Assembly (NCBI RefSeq): GCF_900105125.1
Contig: NZ_LT629750.1
Span: 1,116,001-1,180,000 of the forward strand
Source: Bradyrhizobium canariense
GTDB lineage: Bacteria > Pseudomonadota > Alphaproteobacteria > Rhizobiales > Xanthobacteraceae
Direction: 5' to 3'
DNA length: 64,000 nucleotides
Shown here: piece by piece, positions 38,099 through 50,040 of the stretch
How positions within the stretch are numbered: the first letter of the stretch is position 1
Layout of the letters: each line of letters begins with the position of its first letter
Made by a program: the position numbers and the translations under genes
The notes under the pieces: model-generated
What the model saw: the letters and a program-made list of their open reading frames with translations, nothing else
The model's database searches: none
Told to the model about the DNA's origin: nothing

Positions 38099-39313
38099 GT
38101 GTCGGTCGGAATGGCTGCTCCTCGTTCGGCCTATGCCTGTGACCCCGACCGCAGCCGCGGCCGGTTATTTGACGAGCCGCCGAGCAAGACCCGCAGCCCG
38201 TTCCGGCGGGATTGCGATCGGGTGATCCATTCGACCGCTTTTCGCCGCCTGAAGTACAAAACCCAGGTGTTCGTGTTCCACGAAGGCGATCATTACCGCA
38301 CCCGGCTGACCCATTCGCTGGAAGTCGCCCAGATCGCCCGGGCGCTGGCCCGGCAGCTCGGTCTCGACGAGGATCTCACGGAAACGCTGGCGCTGGCGCA
38401 CGACCTCGGCCATCCGCCGTTCGGCCACGCGGGCGAGCGGGCGCTGGATGCCTGTTTGCGCGCCCATGGCGGGTTCGATCACAACGCGCAAACGCTGCGC
38501 GTGGTGACCTCGCTGGAGCATCGCTATCCCGAGTTCGACGGGCTCAACCTGACCTGGGAATCGCTGGAGGGGATCGTCAAGCACAACGGCCCGCTGACCG
38601 CGCGAAGCGGGGCGGCATTTGGACGCTATCGCGAACGCGGCATCCCCTGCGGAATTTCGGACTATGTCGGGATTTACGATCTGGAATTGTGGAGCTTTGC
38701 TTCGCTGGAGGCGCAAGTCGCGGCCATCGCCGACGACATCGCCTATGACGCCCACGACATCGACGATGGCCTGCGCGCCGGCCTGTTCGGGGTCGACGAT
38801 CTCAAGGTGATGCCGCTCACGGCCGAGATCATCGCCGAAATCGCCGGGGATTATCCCAATCTCGATGACGACCGGCGCGGCGCGGAACTGGTGCGTGAGC
38901 TGATTTCCTATCTGATCGGCGGGGTCGTCTCGGAGACGCGCCGGCGCCTCGATATCGCTCAACCCCGATCGGTCGAGGATGTCCGCAATCAGGGCGAGAT
39001 GCTGATCGCATTCTCGGCCCCCGTCGCGCAGGCCGAAGCCGAGATCAAATCGTTCCTGCACCATCGCATGTATCGGCATCCGCGGGTGATGCGGGTGATG
39101 GGCGAGGCCGAGACCATCCTGTTCGACCTGTTCGCCCGCTATCAGAAGACGCCCGGCGATCTGCCGCCGGAATGGCTGCCGCCCGGTGGCCAGGATGCCG
39201 AGACCGAAACCGACCGCGCCCGGCGGATCGGCAATTTTATCGCCGGGATGACCGACCGTTTTGCGCTGACCGAGCATCAACGGCTTTTTGACTCGACCCC
39301 GGATTTGCGTTAG
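38099..39313 (+). CDS. dgt: dGTP triphosphohydrolase-like HD protein
   Basis: A 404-residue HD-domain nucleotide triphosphohydrolase of the dGTPase-like type 2 family, removing triphosphate from dNTPs. It has the family N-terminus ([23 protein letters not shown]), and the HD metal site is His72 in [12 protein letters not shown] plus His101-Asp102 in [15 protein letters not shown]. The start is GTG 38099 or ATG 38111; both leave the domain intact. It is followed closely by argS. Confidence 0.96.
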   Translation: MSVGMAAPRSAYACDPDRSRGRLFDEPPSKTRSPFRRDCDRVIHSTAFRRLKYKTQVFVFHEGDHYRTRLTHSLEVAQIARALARQLGLDEDLTETLALAHDLGHPPFGHAGERALDACLRAHGGFDHNAQTLRVVTSLEHRYPEFDGLNLTWESLEGIVKHNGPLTARSGAAFGRYRERGIPCGISDYVGIYDLELWSFASLEAQVAAIADDIAYDAHDIDDGLRAGLFGVDDLKVMPLTAEIIAEIAGDYPNLDDDRRGAELVRELISYLIGGVVSETRRRLDIAQPRSVEDVRNQGEMLIAFSAPVAQAEAEIKSFLHHRMYRHPRVMRVMGEAETILFDLFARYQKTPGDLPPEWLPPGGQDAETETDRARRIGNFIAGMTDRFALTEHQRLFDSTPDLR

Positions 39314-39323
39314 GCGGCGGCCC

Positions 39324-41117
39324 ATGGCCGAAAAACCCTCCCCACAGCATCTTTTTGCCGACGTGCTGGCGCGCGTGCACGCGGTTTGCAGCGCTCTCGC
39401 CACGGAGAGCGGATGGCCCGCGGGCATCGATCTGTCGCGTGTCGTGGTCGAGCCGCCGCGCGACGCCGCGCATGGCGACATGGCGACCAATGCCGCGATG
39501 GTGCTCGCCAAAGAGGCGAAAGCAAAACCGCGCGATCTCGCCGAGCAGATCGCAACCAAATTGCGCGCCGATGATTTGATTGCGTCCGTCGAGGTCGCCG
39601 GACCCGGCTTTATCAATCTCACGCTAAAGCCTGCGGCATGGTCGGACGCGTTGCGCGCAGTGCTGAGCGCCGGGAATGCCTATGGCGGAAGCCCGGCAGG
39701 CGCGGCCGGGAAGATCAACGTCGAATATGTTTCCGCCAACCCGACCGGTCCGATGCATGTAGGCCATTGCCGGGGCGCCGTATTCGGCGATGCGCTGGCC
39801 GGCCTGCTGGCGTTCGCGGGCTATGACGTGGTCAGGGAATATTACATCAACGATGCCGGCGCCCAGGTCGATGTGCTCGCGCGCTCGGCGTTCCTGCGCT
39901 ACCGCGAGGCGCTCGGCGAGAACATCGGCGAGATTCCCGAAGGGCTTTATCCCGGCGATTATCTGAAGCCGGTGGGACAGGCGCTGGCCGCCGAACACGG
40001 CGACAAGCTGCTGTCGATGAAGGAGGCCGCATGGCTGCCGACCGTGCGGGCCAAGGCGATCGCGATGATGATGGCGATGATCAAGCAAGATCTCGCCGCC
40101 CTCAACATCAAGCATGATGTTTTCTTCTCGGAGCGGTCGCTGATCGAAACCGGAAACAATCGCGTTGCCGAAACGATCGATTATCTGCGCTCCAAAGGCG
40201 ACGTCTATGAAGGCCGCCTGCCGCCGCCCAAGGGCACGCCGGTTGACGATTACGAAGACCGCGAGCAGACGCTGTTTCGCGCCACCGCCTATGGCGACGA
40301 TGTCGATCGCCCGCTGCTCAAGTCCGACGGCAGCTACACTTATTTTGCCTCTGACATCGCCTATCACAAGGACAAGTTCGACCGCGGCTTCGGCAATCTG
40401 GTCGATGTCTGGGGCGCCGATCATGGCGGCTACATCAAGCGCATGCAGGCCGCGGTCAAAGCGGTCACGTCGGGCAAGGCGGCGCTGGATGTAAAAATCG
40501 TGCAACTCGTCAAGCTGTTGCGCAACGGCGAGCCGGTGAAGATGTCGAAACGCTCTGGCGACTTCGTCACGCTGCGCGAGGTGGTCGACGAGGTCGGTTC
40601 CGACGCCGTGCGCTTCATGATGCTGTTCCGCAAGAACGACGCGGTGCTGGATTTCGACCTCGCCAAGGTTCGCGAGCAGTCCAAGGACAATCCGGTGTTC
40701 TACGTCCAGTACGGGCACGCCCGCGGATATTCGATCTTCCGCAATGCCCGCGAGGTCATCCCGGACCTGCCGGAGGAGAGCGCCGCGCGGGCGGTATTCC
40801 TCCGCGATGCGGCGGTAGAGCGGCTGACCGACCCTGCGGAACTCGGCCTGCTGCGGCAGCTCGCCCTATATCCGCGGTTGATTGACGCGGCGGCGGCGGC
40901 ACATGAGCCCCACCGAATCGCCTTTTACCTGTATGATCTTGCCAGCGAATTTCACGCGCTATGGACCAGGGGGCGCGATTTGCCCTATTTACGCTTCATT
41001 ATCAATAATGATGCAGAGATCACCAAGGCGCGACTGGCGATGGTCCAGGGCGTCGTCTCGGTTCTGGCATCAGGGTTAGCCGTTCTTGGCGTCCATGCTC
41101 CGGACGAGATGCGATAG
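39324..41117 (+). CDS. argS: Arginyl-tRNA synthetase
   Basis: A 597-residue class I aminoacyl-tRNA synthetase. The HIGH motif appears as HVGH (residues 145-148, in [14 protein letters not shown]), KMSKRSG starts at residue 406, and the C-terminal anticodon-binding domain ends with the typical [13 protein letters not shown]. The ATG at 39324 lies ten bases after the dgt stop; an in-frame ATG at 39288 would overlap dgt and is unlikely. Part of the dgt-argS-SPOR-nagZ-scpAB run. Confidence 0.98.
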   Translation: MAEKPSPQHLFADVLARVHAVCSALATESGWPAGIDLSRVVVEPPRDAAHGDMATNAAMVLAKEAKAKPRDLAEQIATKLRADDLIASVEVAGPGFINLTLKPAAWSDALRAVLSAGNAYGGSPAGAAGKINVEYVSANPTGPMHVGHCRGAVFGDALAGLLAFAGYDVVREYYINDAGAQVDVLARSAFLRYREALGENIGEIPEGLYPGDYLKPVGQALAAEHGDKLLSMKEAAWLPTVRAKAIAMMMAMIKQDLAALNIKHDVFFSERSLIETGNNRVAETIDYLRSKGDVYEGRLPPPKGTPVDDYEDREQTLFRATAYGDDVDRPLLKSDGSYTYFASDIAYHKDKFDRGFGNLVDVWGADHGGYIKRMQAAVKAVTSGKAALDVKIVQLVKLLRNGEPVKMSKRSGDFVTLREVVDEVGSDAVRFMMLFRKNDAVLDFDLAKVREQSKDNPVFYVQYGHARGYSIFRNAREVIPDLPEESAARAVFLRDAAVERLTDPAELGLLRQLALYPRLIDAAAAAHEPHRIAFYLYDLASEFHALWTRGRDLPYLRFIINNDAEITKARLAMVQGVVSVLASGLAVLGVHAPDEMR

Positions 41118-41221
41118 GCGGGGCACCACTTTCACAGGGGGGTCTGTGAAGGCATCTGGCAGCGGCTGGTTCGTTTGTAAAAGCGGGTTGGCAGCTTTCC
41201 CGAAGGGGACGCATCATCACG

Positions 41222-42787
41222 ATGGCTAATCGGTATCAGAACAGACCTTTTCCCGCCGATGACGATTATCACGGCAACGATGACCCGCACGCGTCCTCGA
41301 GGGGCGAGAGCGATCCGCTTGCCGAACTCGCGCGCCTGATCGGTCAGACCGATCCTTTCGGCAGTGCCGAACGCGCCAATCCCCCGGCACAGCCGCGCGG
41401 CGTACCCCGCGAGCAATACCATTCTCCGGCGCCGCCCGATGACGTCCCTGCGGCAGGTCCGCCGCCATGGATGCAGCGCGCGGTACGGCAGGAAGCGCCG
41501 CCGCAGCAGGACTACTCAAGTCAGAATTATCCCGATCACGATCAGGACTATTCGAGCCAGAACTACCCAACTCAGAACTACCCAAATCAGAATTACCCAA
41601 GTCAGGACTATCCAGGTCAGGATTACCCGGAGCAGGACTATCCAAGCTCCGAACATCCGCTGCGCCGTTATGCGGCCCCGCACGCGGAGCCCGTGCAGGA
41701 TTACGATCAGGCACCCGCTTTCGTGCATGCCGAGCAGCCGCTCGATCCGTCGCGATATGATGACGCGCTGTTCGGCCAGCTCGATACCGGCGGACATCAA
41801 GCTCAGCACGAGCCGGCCTATTCGGATGACGAATACGCCTATCAGGACGGTTACGACGACGGCTCCGAAGAGCCGGCCCAGAGACGAGGCGGCCTGACCA
41901 CCGTTATCGTGGTCCTGGCGCTGGCGGTGGTGGGAACGGGCGCTGCGTTCGCCTATCGCACCTATGTCGGATCGCCGCGCAGCGGGGAGCCTCCGATCAT
42001 CAAGGCGGACACCAGCCCGACCAAGATCGTCCCGGTATCCGCTGATGGGACCGGCAAGCAACTCGATCGCTTGCCGTCAGGCGACGGCACGGAAAAGATC
42101 GTCCCTCGCGAGGAGACGCCGGTCGACGTCAACACCAATGCCAATTCCGGGCCGCGAATGGTGTTTCCGCCACTGAACCAGAATGCGAACCCGCCGTCCG
42201 TGGCGAGCGTGGCGCCCGGCGCTATGCCGTCGGCGAACGCCGGGAACGGCACAATGCCGAGCAACCAGCCGCGAAAGATCAAGACGTTCTCGGTCAGGGG
42301 TGACGAGCAGGATGCCGCCGGGATGCCCGCATCGGCGCCGCAGCAGGCTCCCGCGGCGAAACCGGCCGTTCCCTCGGCGCGAACGGCGGCCGCCAATGCC
42401 AATGCCTCGACCGCCAATGCGCCGATGTCGCTGTCGCCGCAGGGCGCTCCAACGCCAGCCGCTCCGGCGCCGCACACCCAGGTTGCGACGAATGCTCCGG
42501 TGCCAATCACGCCCAGCACTACCGAGAACGCTGGCGGGGGCGGCTATTTGGTCCAGGTTTCCTCGCAGCGGAACGAAGCCGATGCGCAGGCCTCTTACCG
42601 GGTCCTGCAGGGCAAATTCCCGACCGTACTCGGATCGCACACGCCGGTGATCAAGCGTGCCGATCTCGGCGAGAAGGGTGTCTATTACCGCGCCATGGTG
42701 GGTCCGTTCGGGTCGCCCGAAGAAGCCTCGCGCTTCTGCGGCAGTCTGAAGACGGCCGGCGGGCAGTGCGTCGTCCAAAGGAATTAA
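41222..42787 (+). CDS. SPOR-domain membrane protein with tandem pentapeptide repeats
   Basis: A 521-residue protein: cytoplasmic N-terminal region (1-~220), one membrane segment (~225-246), an Ala/Pro/Asn-rich periplasmic linker, and a C-terminal SPOR domain (~440-521, GGGYLVQVSSQRNEADA...GPFGSPEEASRFCGSL). SPOR domains bind denuded glycan at the septum, so it probably acts in cell division or peptidoglycan remodelling. Residues 112-141 hold six tandem pentapeptides of the form (S/T/N/G/E)Q(N/D)YP, with less regular copies before them. It lies between argS and nagZ. Confidence 0.9.
   Translation: MANRYQNRPFPADDDYHGNDDPHASSRGESDPLAELARLIGQTDPFGSAERANPPAQPRGVPREQYHSPAPPDDVPAAGPPPWMQRAVRQEAPPQQDYSSQNYPDHDQDYSSQNYPTQNYPNQNYPSQDYPGQDYPEQDYPSSEHPLRRYAAPHAEPVQDYDQAPAFVHAEQPLDPSRYDDALFGQLDTGGHQAQHEPAYSDDEYAYQDGYDDGSEEPAQRRGGLTTVIVVLALAVVGTGAAFAYRTYVGSPRSGEPPIIKADTSPTKIVPVSADGTGKQLDRLPSGDGTEKIVPREETPVDVNTNANSGPRMVFPPLNQNANPPSVASVAPGAMPSANAGNGTMPSNQPRKIKTFSVRGDEQDAAGMPASAPQQAPAAKPAVPSARTAAANANASTANAPMSLSPQGAPTPAAPAPHTQVATNAPVPITPSTTENAGGGGYLVQVSSQRNEADAQASYRVLQGKFPTVLGSHTPVIKRADLGEKGVYYRAMVGPFGSPEEASRFCGSLKTAGGQCVVQRN
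41555..41644 (+). repeat. Six 15-bp tandem repeats inside the SPOR gene
   Basis: Six consecutive 15-base units encode (S/T/N/S/G/E)-Q-(N/D)-Y-P. The first three units have Asn, the last three Asp at the third position, as expected from stepwise duplication. Earlier diverged copies (QDYSSQNYP) start near 41510. Unit number is likely to vary among strains. Confidence 0.85.
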
Positions 42788-42833
42788 CGGCCGTTTCCTT
42801 GACCCTTCGACGGCTTGCGGGCTAATCCGCCGC

Positions 42834-43862
42834 ATGAGCACGCGCGCCTTCATCACAGGTGTCTCCGGACCGGAATTGAGCGCCGCCGAGCGTGAATTCA
42901 TCCGTTCCGAGCGGCCGTGGGGATTTATCCTCTTCAAACGGAATGTTGAGGCGCCCCGGCAAGTAGCCGAACTGGTTGAAGAATTACGGGAAGTGGCCGG
43001 CAATCCCGATGCGCCTGTCCTGATCGACCAAGAGGGCGGCCGGGTACAGCGCCTGGGGCCGCCGAACTGGCCGGCCTATCCGCCGGGGGCGATCTTCAGC
43101 GCGCTTTATGACCTCGATCGCGCGCTCGGGCTGTCGGCGGCGCGGTTGAGCGCACGGCTGATCGCGGCCGATCTGGCTGAAATTGGAATTACCGTTGACT
43201 GCCTGCCGCTGGCGGATGTGCCCGTTGAAGGCGCCGATGCGGTAATCGGCAACCGCGCCTACGGGACCGAACCGGGAAAGGTCGCGGCGATCGCCCGCGC
43301 CGTGACGGAAGGGTTGGAACAGGGCGGCGTGTTGCCGGTTCTCAAGCATATTCCGGGACATGGCAGGGCCACCGCCGATACCCATTTCAGGCTTCCGAGG
43401 GTTGATACATCGAAAGCGGAGCTCGAACGGACCGATTTTGCCGCATTCCGACCGCTGGCGGACCTGCCGATGGCCATGACCGCACATGTTGTGTTTAGCG
43501 CGCTCGACCCCGCCCATCCGGCGACAACTTCTGCGACAATCATCGAGCAGGTGATTCGCGGTGGTATCGGGTTCCAGGGTTTGTTGATGAGTGATGACGT
43601 GTCCATGAATGCACTGGCGGGATCGATCGCCGAGCGGACACAGGCCATCGTCACCGCCGGCTGCGACATGGTTCTGCATTGCAACGGCAAGCTCGATGAA
43701 ATGCAGGAGGTCGCGCGTGAGACCCCCGAATTGTCGGGCATGGCGTTGCAACGCGCCGCGCGGGCGCTGGCGTCGCGCAAGGTTCCGCAGCCGTTCGACC
43801 GGCTGGCCGCGCGCACGCAATTGGATGCGTTGATTGATCGGGCAGGGATGGCGGGCGCATGA
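42834..43862 (+). CDS. nagZ: Beta-N-acetylhexosaminidase NagZ
   Basis: A 342-residue family 3 glycoside hydrolase that releases N-acetylglucosamine from anhydromuropeptides during peptidoglycan recycling in the cytoplasm. Signatures: LIDQEGGRVQRL, VLKHIPGHGRATADTHFRLPRV (split as KHIPGHG at 171-177 and ADTH at 181-184), and the nucleophile Asp254 within LMSDDVSMNAL. No signal peptide. Its stop overlaps the scpA ATG (ATGA), so the two are coupled. Confidence 0.96.
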   Translation: MSTRAFITGVSGPELSAAEREFIRSERPWGFILFKRNVEAPRQVAELVEELREVAGNPDAPVLIDQEGGRVQRLGPPNWPAYPPGAIFSALYDLDRALGLSAARLSARLIAADLAEIGITVDCLPLADVPVEGADAVIGNRAYGTEPGKVAAIARAVTEGLEQGGVLPVLKHIPGHGRATADTHFRLPRVDTSKAELERTDFAAFRPLADLPMAMTAHVVFSALDPAHPATTSATIIEQVIRGGIGFQGLLMSDDVSMNALAGSIAERTQAIVTAGCDMVLHCNGKLDEMQEVARETPELSGMALQRAARALASRKVPQPFDRLAARTQLDALIDRAGMAGA

Positions 43863-44686
43863 GCGCGGAAATTCTATCGTTTGAAACCGGGCGGCCGGCT
43901 GACCTTGCCGAGAGCGAACCCTCGCTGGTCGTCGACGTCGAGGGCTATGAGGGGCCGCTCGATCTGCTGCTCGCACTGGCGCGGCAACAGAAGGTCGATC
44001 TCGCCAAGATTTCCATCCTGGCGCTGGCGGATCAGTATCTCGTGTTCATCGAAGCGGCCCGGAAAATCCGCCTCGAATTGGCCGCCGATTATCTCGTGAT
44101 GGCGGCCTGGCTCGCCTATCTCAAATCGCGCCTGCTGCTGCCCGAGCCGGCAACGCCCGATGGTCCCAGTGCCGAGGAGATGGCGACTGCGCTCGCCAAT
44201 CGTCTGCGCCGGCTCGAAGCGATCCGGGAAGCCGCTAACCGGCTGATGAATCGTCCGCAGTTTCAGCGCGATATTTTCCCGCGCGGAAATCCGGAAGCGA
44301 TCGCCGAAATTCGCCATCCCAGATTCACCGCAACGCTGTTCGACTTGCTGACGGCCTATGCCACGCAGCGCCAGCAGAATGTGCTGGCGACGGTGCATCT
44401 GGCCCGGCGCACGGTGTGGTCGCTGGCCGAGGCGCGGGCTTCGCTTGAGCGCTTGGTCGGTATCGCGGAGGACTGGAGCTGTCTCGATGAATATCTGCTG
44501 AACTACGTCGTCGATCCCTCGCAAAAAGCCACGGTATTCGCATCGAGCTTTGCTGCCGCACTGGAACTGGTGCGGGAAGGCGAGATGGAACTGAACCAGA
44601 AAGAGGCGTTCGCGCCGCTGTATTTTAGAAAGCGTGCGGCCCAAGCATCCAGCGCGATGTCCGCGCCGGATATGACGGCTGAGTAA
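43859..44686 (+). CDS. scpA: Segregation and condensation protein A
   Basis: A 275-residue kleisin of the SMC-ScpAB condensin complex. It has the family pattern YEGPLDLLLALARQQKVDLAKISILALADQY near the N-terminus, the following YLVMAAWLAYLKSRLLLP helices, and a C-terminal winged-helix region. ATGA overlap with nagZ upstream, and scpB starts 21 bases downstream, so all three are one operon. Confidence 0.96.
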   Translation: MSAEILSFETGRPADLAESEPSLVVDVEGYEGPLDLLLALARQQKVDLAKISILALADQYLVFIEAARKIRLELAADYLVMAAWLAYLKSRLLLPEPATPDGPSAEEMATALANRLRRLEAIREAANRLMNRPQFQRDIFPRGNPEAIAEIRHPRFTATLFDLLTAYATQRQQNVLATVHLARRTVWSLAEARASLERLVGIAEDWSCLDEYLLNYVVDPSQKATVFASSFAAALELVREGEMELNQKEAFAPLYFRKRAAQASSAMSAPDMTAE

Positions 44687-44707
44687 GTGGAAGAAGGAGA
44701 CCGAGCC

Positions 44708-45424
44708 ATGCCAAGCCTGGCGGAAAAGCGCATCGAAGATGCCGAGGAGCGTCCCGCGGATCCGCAAGCGCGGCCGGAAGAATTGCGGTTATTGGAAGCG
44801 TTGCTGTTCGCCTCGGCGGAGCCGCTCGATCAGGCGGCATTGGCCAAGCGGATGCCCGACGGCGTCGACATCAAGGTAGCATTGGCGCAGTTGCAGGCCG
44901 ACTACGCCTCGCGTGGCGTCAACCTGGTTCGCGTCGCCAACAAATGGACCTTCCGCACCGCAGGCGATCTGTCGTGGCTGATGACGCGCGAGAGCACCGA
45001 GACGCGGCGGCTGTCGCGCGCCGCCATCGAGGTGCTGGCGATCATCGCCTATCATCAGCCGGTGACCCGCGCCGAGATCGAGGAAATCCGTGGCGTTGTC
45101 ACCTCAAAGGGAACGCTGGATGTTCTGCTTGAAACGGGGTGGATTCGCCCGCGCGGCCGCCGCAAGACTCCGGGTCGTCCGCTGACATTTGGAACCACGG
45201 ACGGTTTCCTGTCGCAGTTCAGCCTGGAGGCGCTGGGCGATCTGCCCGGTCTGGAAGAGCTGAAGGGAACAGGCCTGCTGGATTCGCGGCTGCCGACCGG
45301 CTTTAGCGTTCCCAATCCGTCGGATGACCCGGCGTTGCGGGAGGATGAAGATCCGCTCGAGCCGGGCGATCTGGAGCTTGCGCTGGCCCCTGCCGTCGAG
45401 CCTGAAACGGGCGAGGGAAACTAG
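44708..45424 (+). CDS. scpB: Segregation and condensation protein B
   Basis: A 238-residue partner of ScpA with two winged-helix regions: RLLEALLFASAEPLDQAALAKRMP in the first, and IEVLAIIAYHQPVTRAEIEEIRGV...GRPLTFGTTDGFLSQF in the second. A variable acidic tail follows. The ATG at 44708 is chosen for AAGGAGA at ideal spacing; a GTG at 44687 directly after the scpA stop is a weaker alternative. Confidence 0.96.
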   Translation: MPSLAEKRIEDAEERPADPQARPEELRLLEALLFASAEPLDQAALAKRMPDGVDIKVALAQLQADYASRGVNLVRVANKWTFRTAGDLSWLMTRESTETRRLSRAAIEVLAIIAYHQPVTRAEIEEIRGVVTSKGTLDVLLETGWIRPRGRRKTPGRPLTFGTTDGFLSQFSLEALGDLPGLEELKGTGLLDSRLPTGFSVPNPSDDPALREDEDPLEPGDLELALAPAVEPETGEGN

Positions 45425-45583
45425 TTCCCCGTCCACGCCACGATCTCGGTTAACAATAGCAATAGTACGTAGTCCCGACAGCGATTTGCTGCGGCTTAAG
45501 TCCTTGTTTTTGACACCTCCCGAGCCTACTTTCGGGGGAGATAAGACTGGGTCGCTTGGCCCAGATGTTTGGAGGGTTGCAGG

Positions 45584-45820
45584 ATGGGTTCGCTTAGCAT
45601 TTGGCACTGGATCGTCGTGATCGCAGTCGTCCTGCTGTTGTTCGGCCGCGGCAAGATTTCGGATCTGATGGGCGACGTCGCGCAGGGCATCAAGGCGTTC
45701 AAGAAGGGCATGCAGGACGATGATACGGCTGCAGAAAAGCCCGAGCCCGTGAAGTCGATCGATCATAACGCGACACCTTCCACGGCAGCGCGGTCGGATG
45801 TCGGCAGCAAGGCCGTCTGA
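45584..45820 (+). CDS. tatA: Twin-arginine translocase subunit TatA
   Basis: A 78-residue protein with the TatA layout: short N-terminus, one membrane helix ([20 protein letters not shown]), the [24 protein letters not shown] amphipathic helix, and a charged tail. GGAGGG precedes ATG 45584. The 159-base gap after scpB contains a hairpin-like CTCCCGA/TCGGGGGAG near 45516-45540 and probably the tat promoter. Confidence 0.96.
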   Translation: MGSLSIWHWIVVIAVVLLLFGRGKISDLMGDVAQGIKAFKKGMQDDDTAAEKPEPVKSIDHNATPSTAARSDVGSKAV

Positions 45821-45879
45821 GTCAGACTTGCGGCAAAGCCGTCGCGGCGGGTGATCGCCTCGCGTGAGCGGAAATTTTC

Positions 45880-46473
45880 ATGTTTGACATCGGGTGGAGT
45901 GAACTGGCCCTCATCGCGGTTGTCGCGCTGATTGCCATCGGCCCGAAAGAGCTGCCGGGCGTGCTGCGCACCGTCGGCCAGTGGATGGGCAAGGCGCGGC
46001 GGATGGCCGCAGAATTCCAGGGCCAGTTCCAGGAAGCCATGCGCGAGGCCGAAATGGCCGACCTCAAGAAAAGCTTTGATGAGGTGAGGGAAGCGGCAAG
46101 CGGTCTCGGCAGCGGCAACATCATGACGTCGCTGCAAAAGGACGTTACCAAAGCCCTGCGCATTGACGATGCCGACAAGCCCATGGACTCACAGATGGAT
46201 TCGCAGGTGGCGTCGGCTGTCGATGCACCCGTCGCATCGAATGTCGAGACGCCCGCGACGTCGCATGGCGACGCACCGGCGACATCGCATGGCGATGCGC
46301 TGGACATTCCGACCACGCCGGCCGCGCCTGCGCCGGAAACATTCGTTGAGGCCGAGACTCACGCCGCCGTGGCAGAACCGCTGGTGATTACGCCCGAAGT
46401 CGCGCCTCAACCCGTGCCGCAAGACACGACGCCTGCCGAACCTGAAGCCCTCAAGGACGCCCGCGCGTCATGA
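45880..46473 (+). CDS. tatB: Twin-arginine translocase subunit TatB
   Basis: A 197-residue protein starting [26 protein letters not shown], the standard TatB membrane helix and hinge, followed by the amphipathic helix and a long Ala/Pro/Thr-rich tail. The tail contains an MDSQ duplication and a TSHGDAPA repeat (bases ~46258-46305). Its stop overlaps the tatC ATG. It forms the substrate-receptor complex with TatC. Confidence 0.96.
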   Translation: MFDIGWSELALIAVVALIAIGPKELPGVLRTVGQWMGKARRMAAEFQGQFQEAMREAEMADLKKSFDEVREAASGLGSGNIMTSLQKDVTKALRIDDADKPMDSQMDSQVASAVDAPVASNVETPATSHGDAPATSHGDALDIPTTPAAPAPETFVEAETHAAVAEPLVITPEVAPQPVPQDTTPAEPEALKDARAS

Positions 46474-47291
46474 GCGCCGAAGACATCGAGGCCAGCAAAG
46501 CGCCACTGATGGACCATCTGATCGAGCTGCGCTCGCGGCTGATCAAGGCGCTGCTAGGCTTCGGTATTGCGTTCATCTTCTGCTTCTTCTTCGCCAAGCA
46601 GATCTACAACGTGCTGGTGTGGCCGTTCGTCTGGGTCGCAGGGCCGGAAAATTCCAAATTCATCTACACCGCGCTGCTGGAATATTTTATCACCCAGCTG
46701 AAGCTGGCGCTGTTCGGCGCGGGTTTCATCTCGTTCCCGATCGTGGCCACGCAGATCTACAAATTCGTGGCGCCCGGCCTCTACAAGCATGAGCGCGGCG
46801 CGTTCCTGCCCTATCTGATCGCGACCCCGATCTTTTTCGTCGCTGGCGCGATGCTGGTCTATTTCGTCGTGTTCCCGATGCTGATCCGCTTCTCGCTCGG
46901 GATGCAGCAGGCCGGCGGCCCGGAAAGCGCGCAAATCCAGCTGCTGCCGAAGGTCGGGGAATATCTGTCGCTGATGATGTCGCTAATCTTCGCGTTCGGC
47001 ATCGCTTTCCAGCTGCCGGTGATCCTGACGCTGCTGGGGCGGATCGGCATCATCACCTCCCAGCAGCTGCGCGACAAGCGCCGCTATTTCATCGTGGTCG
47101 CCTTCATCATCGCGGCCGTCCTGACGCCGCCCGACGTACTCAGCCAGGCCTCGCTCGCGATCCCCTTGCTGGCGCTGTACGAAGGCTCGATCATCTCGGT
47201 GCGCGTCGTGGAGAAAAGGGCCGCGGCCGCCAAAGCCGCCGCCGCTTCGCCACCCCCCGCACCGCCGCCAGCCGCCAATCCGGCCGAGTAG
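46470..47291 (+). CDS. tatC: Twin-arginine translocase subunit TatC
   Basis: A 273-residue protein with six membrane segments. It begins with the conserved [20 protein letters not shown] and has the [30 protein letters not shown] loop; the conserved Pro/Glu/Asp residues of the family are visible. It recognises the twin-arginine signal and overlaps tatB by four bases. The tail is Ala/Pro-rich. One likely client, the metallo-beta-lactamase-fold protein at 21.4 kb, is in the window. Confidence 0.97.
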   Translation: MSAEDIEASKAPLMDHLIELRSRLIKALLGFGIAFIFCFFFAKQIYNVLVWPFVWVAGPENSKFIYTALLEYFITQLKLALFGAGFISFPIVATQIYKFVAPGLYKHERGAFLPYLIATPIFFVAGAMLVYFVVFPMLIRFSLGMQQAGGPESAQIQLLPKVGEYLSLMMSLIFAFGIAFQLPVILTLLGRIGIITSQQLRDKRRYFIVVAFIIAAVLTPPDVLSQASLAIPLLALYEGSIISVRVVEKRAAAAKAAAASPPPAPPPAANPAE

Positions 47292-47347
47292 CTGTCCGGC
47301 AAAGCGGCGTTTCACCTATCATTCCGGGCACCGCGCTTGTGATTCGT

Positions 47348-48932
<1,585 letters not shown>

Positions 48933-48951
48933 GTCCGCAGAGTGACAAGAC

Positions 48952-48973
48952 CCCGCCGGCGTGTACCGGCGGG
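48952..48973. terminator. Hairpin between convergent serS and the Gly/His-rich gene
   Basis: CCCGCCGG (48952-48959) pairs exactly with CCGGCGGG (48966-48973) around a six-base loop. It lies 20 bases past the serS stop and 19 bases past the stop of the opposing gene. Only short T runs follow, so it may be a modest terminator for both. Confidence 0.55.
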
Positions 48974-48991
48974 TTGCTATCGAGCAGGGCT

Positions 48992-49381
48992 CTATCCGCA
49001 TAGCTGAACGGGACGAATTCGCCAGCCATAGCGTGTCAGCACGCGGCGGCGAACGACGTAGCAGCCGTCATCGTAATAGTCGTTATACGCGTAAGGGTAG
49101 TAATCGTCGTAATAGGGTCCGAAACCGAACCCTATGAACGCGTGCCGGTGGAATCCGTCATGGAATCCTCCGCCGTGAAATCCTCCGCCGTGGAAACCTC
49201 CACCGTGGAAACCGCCGCCGGCGAAACCGCCGTGGAAGCCGCCACCAAAGCCGCCACCACCTCCATGGCCTCCACCGCCGCCGCCACCGTGACCACCACC
49301 GCCACCGCGGGCAGACGCTACGGTAGGCTGAACCAAGCCGACGGCTGCCAGTATTAGCAGCGTCAGAATCGATTTCCGCAT
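48992..49381 (-). CDS. Secreted Gly/His-rich repeat protein
   Basis: A 129-residue protein with a Sec signal peptide (MRKSILTLLILAAVGLVQPTVASA). A Gly- and His-rich low-complexity stretch follows, with repeated GGFHG-type units, then a Tyr/Asp-rich section (YYDDYYPYAY) and a basic tail with two Cys (DGCYVVRRRVLTRYGW, QLCG). I know similar small proteins in Bradyrhizobium; function is unassigned. The His content suggests metal binding, which is inference. GGAGGG lies seven bases before ATG 49381 (an ATG one codon upstream is also possible). Confidence 0.8.
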   Translation of the reverse strand: MRKSILTLLILAAVGLVQPTVASARGGGGGHGGGGGGGHGGGGGFGGGFHGGFAGGGFHGGGFHGGGFHGGGFHDGFHRHAFIGFGFGPYYDDYYPYAYNDYYDDGCYVVRRRVLTRYGWRIRPVQLCG

Positions 49382-49638
49382 CATATTTCCCTCCACCTCT
49401 TGGAACGATGTCGCTCCCAGACAAAGGACACTTTCGCCGCGCGCTTATTCAGGCGCTCGACGATAAACTGGGCGTGACACAATCTGCCGGCGAAGAGCCG
49501 ATTGGAACCAGTCAAAAAAGACGCATAGCTTCAGCAATATTCGATCGGGCGAGGGTTCACTGTTGCGACGCCGTCGCGTCGCGCTATCCTCGTTTGTACC
49601 TGCCGTGAAAATTTTGCAGGAAACGAAGTTTTTTAAAA

Positions 49639-50040
49639 ATGCCTTTGCACCGCGACATCTTTTGGGTGGGCCGGCAATGGGCCGTGACCGGCTACGGCCT
49701 GCAGGCGGTCAATCAAAAGCGGCATGCCGGCTTCGACATCGAGGCGTCCCGTATTTGGGATGACGCATCTCTGGAAAGCCTGCGCGCGGAAGCGTGGTTC
49801 CATCCGGAGGATTTCGCCAAGGCATTGTCGGTTGCGCGGGCACGGTATCCAGAGCCGCCGTGCCAAGCCGCGCCGACAAAAGATGTCGTTTCCCCGGTGG
49901 AAAAAAGCGCTGTTGCTGAGCCACCGAAAGCAGAACTCAAACCCGAACCACTAAGGCAAGCCGTTCGGACCTTCGATTTGCATGTCGAACGCTGGCCCGC
50001 GAAGTTCACCTCGCTGTGGCGCGCTCGCATCCGGCGTTAG
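49639..50040 (+). CDS. Conserved-looking hypothetical protein
   Basis: A 133-residue soluble protein: MPLHRDIFWVGRQWAVTGYG at the start, a mixed helix/strand N-terminal half with FDIEASRIWDD, then a Lys/Pro/Glu-rich linker and a short basic C-terminus (FTSLWRARIRR). I do not recognise a named family, though codon use looks normal and similar proteins occur in Bradyrhizobium as far as I recall. No signal peptide or membrane segment. It precedes surE by 139 bases. The start has no strong ribosome-binding site. Confidence 0.65.
   Translation: MPLHRDIFWVGRQWAVTGYGLQAVNQKRHAGFDIEASRIWDDASLESLRAEAWFHPEDFAKALSVARARYPEPPCQAAPTKDVVSPVEKSAVAEPPKAELKPEPLRQAVRTFDLHVERWPAKFTSLWRARIRR

Noticed and set aside
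38165..39622. 485-codon open frame antisense to dgt and argS
   Set aside because: Covers two well-supported genes on the other strand; composition typical of antisense frames.
41510..41644. Short tandem repeats as a CRISPR-like array
   Set aside because: Units are contiguous 15-mers in frame within a coding region, without spacers.
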